The translations under genes and the position numbers were made by a program. From Desulfobacteraceae bacterium (lineage in GTDB: Bacteria; Desulfobacterota; Desulfobacteria; Desulfobacterales; Desulfobacteraceae), in NCBI GenBank assembly GCA_024225895.1, contig JAAEMC010001023.1, positions 1 to 11,608 of the forward strand: DNA of 11,608 nt, in the 5' to 3' direction. Shown piece after piece: positions 1 through 5,501 of this stretch; position 1 is the first letter of the stretch; every line of letters starts with the position of its first letter. The notes under the pieces are model-generated. The model was not told the DNA's origin. It ran no database searches and was given only the letters and a program-made list of their open reading frames with translations.

Positions 1-489
1 AGGTTAATAAATATGTACTCGGCAAAGGGTGATCTGGTCCTGGATCCCTTTTTGTGTATGGGAACAACAGCATTGGCAGCCATGGTATCCGGTCGAAACA
101 GTGTTGGTTATGAAATTGATAACACACTTCAATATGCCAATACCCGGTTAAAAAAAGCATTTATACAAACTTCTCAGCAAATAATCCGGCAAAGACTTTT
201 AAATCACATTGATTTTGTTTGTCAGCGAATAAAATCCAAGAAAAAATTAAAATATAAGAATTCTCATTATGGATTCCCGGTAATTACTAACCAGGAAAAA
301 GAACTTTTATTGAATGATCCGGTTGATATGGAAAATGTTGATGAAAATCTGATTAGAGTGAATTATTCTACGCAACCCCAGCAAGAATTCTGTAAGGACT
401 GGTCTGATCTATTATCCCAAAAGAATATGGACAACTTTTCAATCAGACATTTCAAAAAGAGTCCGGATCAGCAGCAATCCCCTTTTTAA
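1..489 (+). CDS. DNA methyltransferase (N4/N6, beta-class-like), 3' part only
   Basis: The C-terminal end of a site-specific DNA (cytosine-N4 or adenine-N6) methyltransferase. The frame is open from the first base (codons reading RLINM), so the true start lies outside the window; the ATG at 13 is internal. The stretch NMYSAKGDLVLDPF, then L-C-M-G-T-T and VGYEID a little later, is the SAM-binding motif I region of the N6_N4_Mtase family (usual form DPF.G.GTT). Motif I near the C-terminus is the order expected when the catalytic (D/S)PPY motif lies upstream, so that motif is probably cut off. About 130 residues follow motif I, lysine-rich and then acidic, with no domain I recognise. Odd: the first glycine of DPFxGxGTT is a cysteine (TGT). 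The gene is visibly AT-rich relative to the genes that follow and converges with the methyltransferase gene at 532. It may be a restriction-modification or orphan enzyme; specificity cannot be read here. Confidence 0.85.
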   Translation, partial: RLINMYSAKGDLVLDPFLCMGTTALAAMVSGRNSVGYEIDNTLQYANTRLKKAFIQTSQQIIRQRLLNHIDFVCQRIKSKKKLKYKNSHYGFPVITNQEKELLLNDPVDMENVDENLIRVNYSTQPQQEFCKDWSDLLSQKNMDNFSIRHFKKSPDQQQSPF

Positions 490-531
490 ACACCGATGTG
501 ATATTGAAACTGCCTTTTTTAAAAATTGATT

Positions 532-1974
532 TTAAAGCGATGTTATAAAAGATTCCCCTTTTGAAAGGATCTCTTCTTTATCCTGGGGCCTTGTCAGGTT
601 GTTTAAAAGATCACAGGTCTTTTCTTTTAAAAGTCTGGATGCTTTTGGCTGGCCTTTTTCATTCCATTTATCAAGGGTGAGAAAGGGCCAGATGGTGCTG
701 GAGAATTGCGAGTCCCTAAAATATTTCATGGTGAGACCGGACATCATAAAATTACCGCCGGGGCCGATGGCTTCGATATCATCAAATCCCACGGATTCAT
801 CTTCTAAGGAAAATCCCGCCATAAAGGATCTGGATTGGTGGATGAGATCATCTGCGTAAACTACCATTTCAGGCGAAAATACAAGGGAATCAAAACTGCC
901 GCCCACAAAAGGCACCATTCCTGCGGCACCGGTAATGCTTGTGAAATGATTGATACAAAGGGTTGTGCCGGCTAAAAGATCCGCGCCCCATCCATTTCCG
1001 CTGCCGGATGTACCGCAGTGGGGTATTTTGTAAGATGCCATCATTTCTGCACAGGCCAGGTTTAAAAGCAGGGTGGCAGGAGAATAAAAACTGCCGGCAT
1101 TTTTCATGTCAAACGCAGCGGGAAGGCTCCCTAAGATAATGGGCGCACCTTCTTTTACAAGCTGGCTGTAGGTCAGCCCTGCCAGAAGTTCAGCCAAAAG
1201 CACTACCAGGGTCCCGGCAGGGGTGATGGGGCAGGTGGCCCCTGACATCCCATAGTTGGAAAAGATCACGGGAAGGCCTTTGCCAATGGCTGTATCCATT
1301 TTCTGTGTGGTTTCGACATTCAATACCAGCGGGGTAATGGGATTAACATAGGGAATAAGGAAAGGCTTGTCAGCCAGATCTCCATGGATATGTTCGCAAA
1401 GGTCCAATGCCGGGTGAAAGGATTCAAAATCTGAAATCAGCATCACCAACGGTTTGGTAGTGTTGGCCGTCATTTCCAGAATCCCGTAAAGATCTGCCGT
1501 TTCCGGGGGCAGGTCCTGGATCACGCCCGGTGTGGAAAGAAAATCATAGGCAGTCAGGTTATGGGCAAGCCCTGCAGCTTTAACCATGTGTTGCCGGTGA
1601 AAAGGGGTGATGCTGTCATCAGCCGGGTCTTGAAAATGGAGGTTGGTGCAACCGACACCAAAGACGGTATCCTGTGCCTCATCTCCTTTCAGTTTAAAGC
1701 AGGGATTGCCTGAGCGGTCATGGATTTGTATGCTGGATGGGGCAGCATTAATTGCCCATTGGACAAGGTCTTTTGGAATTTGGATGCGCTTGCTTTTTCC
1801 TGCTTTTCCTATTGCTTTTTCAAACAGATCTTTTGCATGTGGATCATCCACCTCGATACCGGTGGTTTCAAGAACTTTTATGGCATCGCTGTGAACCTTG
1901 GCGATCTGTTCCTGGGTCAAGACCTTGAGTTTGGGGTTTATATCCAGCACGTGCGCACTCCTTATTTTGTTCAA
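532..1974 (-). CDS. MttB-superfamily methyltransferase lacking pyrrolysine
   Basis: A 480-residue member of the trimethylamine methyltransferase (MttB, COG5598) superfamily, which moves a methyl group from a quaternary or tertiary amine to a cognate corrinoid protein in the cytoplasm. Family marks: N-terminal VHSDAIKVLETTGIEVDD, central TPAGTLVVLLAELLAGLTYSQ, C-terminal EAIGPGGNFM. No amber codon occurs in frame. Aligning its KIPHCGTSGSGNGW with LPSYVAGG-Pyl-GDSK of the mttB at 5502 puts a serine (about residue 325) at the pyrrolysine site. It therefore belongs to the non-Pyl branch, whose characterised members act on glycine betaine (MtgB), proline betaine, carnitine or similar; the substrate here is unknown. 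The start is taken as TTG at 1974, because the stop TGA of the upstream regulator overlaps it as TTGA and no earlier start exists in frame. The Shine-Dalgarno is poor, so translation is probably coupled. It is the last gene of the leftward unit; no corrinoid-protein gene is adjacent. Confidence 0.9.
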   Translation of the reverse strand: MNKIRSAHVLDINPKLKVLTQEQIAKVHSDAIKVLETTGIEVDDPHAKDLFEKAIGKAGKSKRIQIPKDLVQWAINAAPSSIQIHDRSGNPCFKLKGDEAQDTVFGVGCTNLHFQDPADDSITPFHRQHMVKAAGLAHNLTAYDFLSTPGVIQDLPPETADLYGILEMTANTTKPLVMLISDFESFHPALDLCEHIHGDLADKPFLIPYVNPITPLVLNVETTQKMDTAIGKGLPVIFSNYGMSGATCPITPAGTLVVLLAELLAGLTYSQLVKEGAPIILGSLPAAFDMKNAGSFYSPATLLLNLACAEMMASYKIPHCGTSGSGNGWGADLLAGTTLCINHFTSITGAAGMVPFVGGSFDSLVFSPEMVVYADDLIHQSRSFMAGFSLEDESVGFDDIEAIGPGGNFMMSGLTMKYFRDSQFSSTIWPFLTLDKWNEKGQPKASRLLKEKTCDLLNNLTRPQDKEEILSKGESFITSL

Positions 1975-2639
1975 ACGGTTAAGTAATCATCTGGAACAAG
2001 TTTTTTGACATCAATATGGTTCATGGTACTGAGCAGGTGATCTTCCATTTCAATTTCAGCCTGCTCTCTATCCATGTTTTCCAGCTGGTCAACGATTCTT
2101 TTATGTTCGTAAGGTGACTGGGTCTTAACATCCAAAAGCTGATGAAAAGGATCAAAAAGGATCAGGTAGATGCTGGTTTTCTGCATCAATTCCCTGATGT
2201 ATTGCACCAGTACCTGATTGCCTGATTTTTCAGCAATGGTTATGTGAAAAGCATCATTGATGTGATGGTACTCGTTTGTTTTCTTGGTGTGAAGGATCTC
2301 TTCCTCTTTAGCGATCAATCTGCGCAGTATTTCATAATCCTTGGGTTGCAGTTTATCAATTGTCAAAGACACAGCCATTTTCTCAAGCTGGGCCCTGACC
2401 TGGAATGATTCCTTGATTTCCTCCAGGGTCGGATTGACCACAGAAGCACCTTTATGGGGCTCATGCTCTGCCAACCCCTCATAAACAAGGCGCTTGATGG
2501 CCCCTTTGACTGTTGCCCGGCTCATATTCAGGCTTTCGGCCAGAGAAACCTCTTTGAGTTTACTGCCCTTTTTAATGTAGCCTTTGATAATGGCGACTTT
2601 AATTTTATTATAGGCCAAGTCTTCTAAATTACCGGCCAT
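1971..2639 (-). CDS. GntR-family transcriptional regulator, FCD (FadR) subfamily
   Basis: A 222-residue cytoplasmic DNA-binding protein. Residues about 8-70 form a GntR winged helix-turn-helix (SLAESLNMSRATVKGAIKRL, then EGLAEHEPHKGASVV). Residues about 75-210 form the all-helical FCD ligand-binding domain. Likely metal/ligand residues are visible: D129 and H132 in NDAFHITIAEKSGN, H179 in YEHKRIV and H201 in MEDHLL, in the usual FCD spacing. Such regulators usually bind small carboxylates or amino acids and release DNA when the ligand is present. The ATG at 2639 has a clear AGGAGG five bases upstream (plus-strand 2645-2650). The gene begins 16 nt after the ATPase gene and overlaps the following methyltransferase gene by 4 nt, so it is inside the operon it probably controls. 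A fitting operator lies at 5319-5331 between the two divergent units. That it governs both units, and which ligand it senses, are inferences. Confidence 0.93.
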   Translation of the reverse strand: MAGNLEDLAYNKIKVAIIKGYIKKGSKLKEVSLAESLNMSRATVKGAIKRLVYEGLAEHEPHKGASVVNPTLEEIKESFQVRAQLEKMAVSLTIDKLQPKDYEILRRLIAKEEEILHTKKTNEYHHINDAFHITIAEKSGNQVLVQYIRELMQKTSIYLILFDPFHQLLDVKTQSPYEHKRIVDQLENMDREQAEIEMEDHLLSTMNHIDVKKLVPDDYLTV

Positions 2640-2655
2640 GAGAACCTCCTGTGGA

Positions 2656-3417
2656 TTACAAAATATGGGCCAGAAACTTTCTGGTCCGGTCTTCTTTTGG
2701 GTTGTTGAAAATTTCTTCGGGCGGGCCTGTTTCCACCCAGTTACCGTTGTCCATGATCATCACCTGGTCTGCCACGTCCCTTGCAAAATGCAATTCATGG
2801 GTCACGGCGATGATGGTCATCCCTTCTTTGGAAAGTCGTTCCATGACTTCCACCACCTCTGCCACAAGTTCCGGGTCCAATGCCGAGGTCGGCTCATCAA
2901 AGAGCATGACCTTGGGTTTCATGGCAAGACTTCTGGCAATAGCCACCCGCTGCTGTTGTCCGCCGGAAAGGCAGGATGGATATTCATCCCTTTTTTCGGT
3001 CAGTCCCACCCAGTCCAAAAGCTCTTCTGCATAGGAAACAGCCTCGCTTTTCTTTTGTTTTAAAACAGTGACAGGGCCTTCAATAATATTTTCCAATGCC
3101 GTCATATGGGGAAATAAATTAAAGGACTGGAAACACATGCCGGTCTTTTTGCGGATGTCCAGAATATGGCCGGACCGTTTTTTATCACTTTCTCCGGCCT
3201 GAATAACCGTACCATCCACTTCAATGGTTCCGGCAGTGGGCTCTTCCAAAAAATTGACACACCGCAAAAGGGTACTTTTGCCCGATCCTGAGGCGCCTAA
3301 AATAACGACGGTTTCTCCCTTATTTACGGAAAGGTCAATGCCGCGCAGGACATGATTCCGGTTTCCGAATACTTTGTGAATATTGGTCAGTTTTACCATG
3401 GGTTTTTCTTTTGCCAT
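2656..3417 (-). CDS. ABC transporter ATP-binding protein, polar amino acid type (GlnQ/HisP-like)
   Basis: A 253-residue ATPase that powers the adjacent importer from the inner face of the membrane. All nucleotide-binding motifs are intact: Walker A GASGSGKST (residues 41-49), Q-loop glutamine Q97 in MCFQSFNLFPHM, signature LSGGQQQR (150-157), Walker B VMLFDEP with D174 and E175, D-loop SALD (178-181) and switch histidine H207 in VTHELHFA. The ending, MIMDNGNWVETGPPEEIFNNP, is typical of the GlnQ/HisP/ArtP family, and length is normal. Start ATG 3417: an AGGAGG sits inside the last codons of the permease gene, nine bases upstream, and the two genes are only 3 nt apart, which points to translational coupling. 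It works with the permease (3421-4284) and the binding protein (4394-5245). Substrate specificity is not set by this subunit. Confidence 0.97.
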   Translation of the reverse strand: MAKEKPMVKLTNIHKVFGNRNHVLRGIDLSVNKGETVVILGASGSGKSTLLRCVNFLEEPTAGTIEVDGTVIQAGESDKKRSGHILDIRKKTGMCFQSFNLFPHMTALENIIEGPVTVLKQKKSEAVSYAEELLDWVGLTEKRDEYPSCLSGGQQQRVAIARSLAMKPKVMLFDEPTSALDPELVAEVVEVMERLSKEGMTIIAVTHELHFARDVADQVMIMDNGNWVETGPPEEIFNNPKEDRTRKFLAHIL

Positions 3418-3420
3418 TGT

Positions 3421-4284
3421 TTACATCCTCCTGTCGCCGCGGGCCATGTGTTCTTCAATTTTTTCCTGAAAATATTGGAGCACGATACACATCATCCAGT
3501 AAATCATTGCCACCATGACAAGCATTTCAAGGGATTGAAAATGCCGCCTGCCCACTTTCATGGCCCGGTAGGTCATTTCCCATACCCCCATGAGAGAAAC
3601 CATGGCAGAGTCCTTGACCATGGCAATAAATTCATTGGAAACCGGTGGTATGATTACCCGCATGGCCTGGGGAAAGATCACTCGTTTCATGGTCTGGCCG
3701 CTGGTCATGCCCAGAGCCTTGGCAGCCTCTGTTTGTCCGATTTTAATGGATTGAATTCCCGCCCGGACAGTTTCCGTCATATACGCGCCGTAACAGACAC
3801 CCAAAGCCAGGATACCGGCCGGAATGGCATGCAGTGTAAATAAACTTTGTATCCCGGTAAGACCGAGTCCTTCCAGGGCCAGGCCAATCTGGGGCAGGGC
3901 CAGGTACCACATGTAAATCTGAACCAGTAAAGGGGTTCCCCGGATAAGAGAGACATAGGCTGTGGCAATACTGTTGATAACGGGATTTTTGGAAAGTCTT
4001 CCCAATGCTCCTATCACTGACAGAATACACGCAAGTGAAATGGCCAGAATAGAAACCAGGATGGTATACCCGCCGCCTGCCAGGATAAACGGGAGCCATT
4101 TTGCCATAAACTTGAAATCAAGCCCTATAACGATCAATGTTGTAATCATTAAGATGCCAAGGACTATAAAAGAGATAATCAGTTTTCGTTTATACTTTTT
4201 TTGTTGGTTTATATTTTGCGCAAGAACGCGTTCTGCCTCCGGTGGAATACTGGAAAGGGTTGGGTCCAAAGTATCGCCGTTCAT
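3421..4284 (-). CDS. ABC transporter permease, polar amino acid type (HisM/GlnP family)
   Basis: A 287-residue inner-membrane protein. After a hydrophilic cytoplasmic N-terminus of about 34 residues come membrane segments near 35-54, 66-92, 107-130, 150-170 and 253-272. The cytoplasmic EAA loop that docks to the ATPase is clear at 170-206: TETVRAGIQSIKIGQTEAAKA followed by LG and then FPQA. SLIRGTPLLVQIY (112-124) is the other family hallmark. The N-terminal tail plus extra first helix make it longer than the commonest 220-250-residue permeases, as in some GltK/YecS-like members. Only one permease gene is present, so it probably works as a homodimer. Start ATG 4284 has AAGGAG six bases upstream (plus-strand 4291-4296). 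A strong hairpin separates it from the binding-protein gene upstream. Confidence 0.95.
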   Translation of the reverse strand: MNGDTLDPTLSSIPPEAERVLAQNINQQKKYKRKLIISFIVLGILMITTLIVIGLDFKFMAKWLPFILAGGGYTILVSILAISLACILSVIGALGRLSKNPVINSIATAYVSLIRGTPLLVQIYMWYLALPQIGLALEGLGLTGIQSLFTLHAIPAGILALGVCYGAYMTETVRAGIQSIKIGQTEAAKALGMTSGQTMKRVIFPQAMRVIIPPVSNEFIAMVKDSAMVSLMGVWEMTYRAMKVGRRHFQSLEMLVMVAMIYWMMCIVLQYFQEKIEEHMARGDRRM

Positions 4285-4290
4285 TCAATG

Positions 4291-4296
4291 CTCCTT
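4291..4296 (-). promoter_or_regulatory. Shine-Dalgarno of the permease gene
   Basis: Reads AAGGAG on the minus strand, six bases before the ATG at 4284. This gives the permease its own strong initiation site after the intercistronic hairpin. Confidence 0.8.
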
Positions 4297-4333
4297 ATAC
4301 TTTTTTGTAAACTATCGCCAGGCAATTGCTAAG

Positions 4334-4379
4334 AAACGGTTTTAAGCAGATCCGGCCAAAGATCCGCTTAAAACCGTTT
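4334..4379 (-). terminator. Large intercistronic hairpin after the binding-protein gene
   Basis: Two 19-nt arms, 4334-4352 and 4361-4379, are complementary except for one A-C mismatch, around an 8-nt loop; the outer part pairs AAACGGTTTTAAGC with GCTTAAAACCGTTT. On the minus strand it lies 14 nt after the stop of the solute-binding-protein gene and about 50 nt before the permease start. There is no clean U-tract after the arm on the transcribed strand. I therefore read it as a partial terminator or 3'-end stabiliser, the usual device that lets the binding protein be made in excess over membrane components. Confidence 0.75.
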
Positions 4380-4393
4380 TCAGGGTCTGCAAA

Positions 4394-5245
4394 TTACAAT
4401 TTGGGAATCAAGTTGGTCCCATAGTATTTTTCAGACAATTTAACTAATGTACCGTCATCATACATGGATTTGATTACTTCGTTGAGTTTGGTTAGCAAAG
4501 AGTCGCTGTTGGCGCGGCTTTTATCAAGGGCAAAGCAAATGGGTTCAAAATAAGCGGGTTCACCCAGCATTGTTAAGGGGCAGCCTTTGCCGCATCCTGT
4601 GCGGATGGCTTCGGCAATGGTCTGCCTGGATGAGAAAACGGCATCCAGTCTCAGGCCGTCACCTAAAGACAAGTCTTCAATGTGGTTGGCATCGGTGGGA
4701 TAGGTTTTCAGATTCCCTGCTTTCCAGTTCTGAAAAGTGATTTTTGTATCTTCAATCACCAAATCTTTTTGAAGGTATCTTTCATTGGTGGTTTCACTGG
4801 CGACCCCGATTTTTTTGCCGGCCAAATCTTTTATGGTTTTAATGGTTTTGTTGTCTTTATGTATGGCAAACTGGGCCGGGGAGCTGTAATAAGGCGTGGT
4901 GAACAAAAGGGCATTTTTTCTTTCTTTGGTCGGAGTCATGGAACCAATGGAGAGATCCCATCTTTTTCCCCATTTACCTGCTGTGATCAGATCCCAGTCC
5001 GGGGTGACAAATTTCACTTTAATTCCCATTCTTTTAGCAACTTCCTTTGCCACACTGACATCAAATCCTTCCAATTCCCCTTTGTCATTTAAAAAACTCT
5101 GGGGGGCATAGTTGGCATCAGTGGAAACTACGATGGTTTTTGCCGCCATGATTTCATCCAGGACAGTGCCGCCTGCAAATCCTGTTCCCGTAAAAACAAG
5201 CAATGCCGTAAGGGTTAGGGCCAAACTTCCAAATACTTTTTTCAT
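4394..5245 (-). CDS. Periplasmic solute-binding protein, family 3 (amino-acid type)
   Basis: A 283-residue extracytoplasmic receptor that captures the substrate for the ABC importer encoded downstream. The N-terminus is a Sec signal peptide: MKK, then a hydrophobic core SLALTLTALLVFTGTG, with likely cleavage after GFA near residue 24. Mature-protein hallmarks of SBP_bac_3: IVVSTDANYAPQSF (38-51), LEGFDVSVAKEVAKRMGI (58-75), SIGSMTPTKERK (99-110) and LAGKKIGVASETTNERYL (141-158). RTGCGKGCPL places two cysteines (C218, C222) in a short loop, unusual for the family and possibly a disulfide. The start chosen is ATG 5245, seven bases after AGGAG (plus-strand 5253-5257); the GTG six codons upstream contains that ribosome site and is rejected. 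It is the first gene of the leftward operon. The substrate may be a methylated amine or N-methylated amino acid by context, but the sequence does not prove it. Confidence 0.95.
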   Translation of the reverse strand: MKKVFGSLALTLTALLVFTGTGFAGGTVLDEIMAAKTIVVSTDANYAPQSFLNDKGELEGFDVSVAKEVAKRMGIKVKFVTPDWDLITAGKWGKRWDLSIGSMTPTKERKNALLFTTPYYSSPAQFAIHKDNKTIKTIKDLAGKKIGVASETTNERYLQKDLVIEDTKITFQNWKAGNLKTYPTDANHIEDLSLGDGLRLDAVFSSRQTIAEAIRTGCGKGCPLTMLGEPAYFEPICFALDKSRANSDSLLTKLNEVIKSMYDDGTLVKLSEKYYGTNLIPKL

Positions 5246-5283
5246 GCTGATTCTCCTGTTCACTTCCTATTGATTATAGTTGC

Positions 5284-5304
5284 CCGGCTGATTGATCCAG
5301 CCGG
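5284..5304 (-). repeat. Small hairpin in the leader of the binding-protein transcript
   Basis: Perfect 7-bp inverted repeat CCGGCTG / CAGCCGG (5284-5290 and 5298-5304) with a 7-nt loop, about 40 nt upstream of the binding-protein start. It would form in the 5' leader of the leftward mRNA. It has no U-tract, so it is not an obvious attenuator; a role in RNA stability is possible. Confidence 0.45.
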
Positions 5305-5318
5305 AGGTTTAATCATTT

Positions 5319-5331
5319 ATTGTTGAACAAT
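5319..5331. promoter_or_regulatory. Candidate operator for the GntR/FCD regulator
   Basis: Perfect palindrome ATTGTT-G-AACAAT (6-bp arms, one central base). Its core TTGTTGAACAA fits the t.GT-N3-AC.a skeleton reported for FadR-subfamily GntR operators. It lies between the two divergent units, just downstream of the candidate leftward promoter and about 7 nt before the -35 of the rightward one, so a bound protein could affect both. Assignment to the regulator at 1971-2639 is inference from position and family. Confidence 0.55.
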
Positions 5332-5337
5332 TTTTGA

Positions 5338-5366
5338 TTGACAAAAGTATAAAACTTCTGTAGAAA
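5338..5366 (+). promoter_or_regulatory. Candidate sigma-70 promoter of the mttB unit
   Basis: A perfect -35 TTGACA (5338-5343), a 17-nt spacer, and a -10 of TAGAAA (5361-5366, four of six matches). Transcription would start near 5373, giving an mttB leader of about 130 nt. The -35 and spacing are good, the -10 is weak, which would suit an activated or derepressed promoter. Confidence 0.5.
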
Positions 5367-5372
5367 TGTCAA
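5346..5372 (-). promoter_or_regulatory. Candidate sigma-70 promoter of the transporter unit
   Basis: On the minus strand a perfect -35 TTGACA (5372-5367) is followed after 15 nt by TATACT (5351-5346, five of six matches). The spacer is shorter than ideal. It overlaps the rightward promoter almost completely: the two TTGACA boxes face each other as an inverted repeat, so polymerase could probably occupy only one at a time. Confidence 0.4.
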
Positions 5373-5380
5373 GAATAAAT

Positions 5381-5400
5381 GTTGCTAACTAAGTAGTAAC
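5381..5400. repeat. Imperfect palindrome just after the mttB transcription start
   Basis: GTTGCTA...TAGTAAC arms (5381-5387 and 5394-5400) pair at six of seven positions plus a G-T wobble, around a 6-nt centre. It lies about 8 nt after the predicted rightward start, a place where a repressor would block elongation. It could be a second regulator site; no protein can be assigned from sequence. Confidence 0.35.
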
Positions 5401-5501
5401 ACCAAAAACCTTTAAAAAAAATATTAAAGCGGCACCCTTTTCAAAGGATTTGAACAGGGGGCCAACAAATTGATTAACATATAGCTGTGAGGTGAAATCG
5501 T

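Noticed and set aside
490-531. Bidirectional terminator between the two convergent genes
   Set aside because: The 42-nt gap has runs of T and A but no convincing GC-paired stem.
2638-3063. Plus-strand frames opposite the ABC ATPase gene
   Set aside because: The minus-strand ATPase has every Walker and signature motif; the opposite frames are unrelated low-likelihood peptides.
5246-5263. GTG start at 5263 for the binding protein
   Set aside because: The AGGAG ribosome site lies inside this extension and the signal peptide begins properly at ATG 5245.
5373-5501. Cobalamin riboswitch in the mttB leader
   Set aside because: I looked because the pathway needs a corrinoid, but no B12-box-like sequence or matching multi-stem fold is visible.
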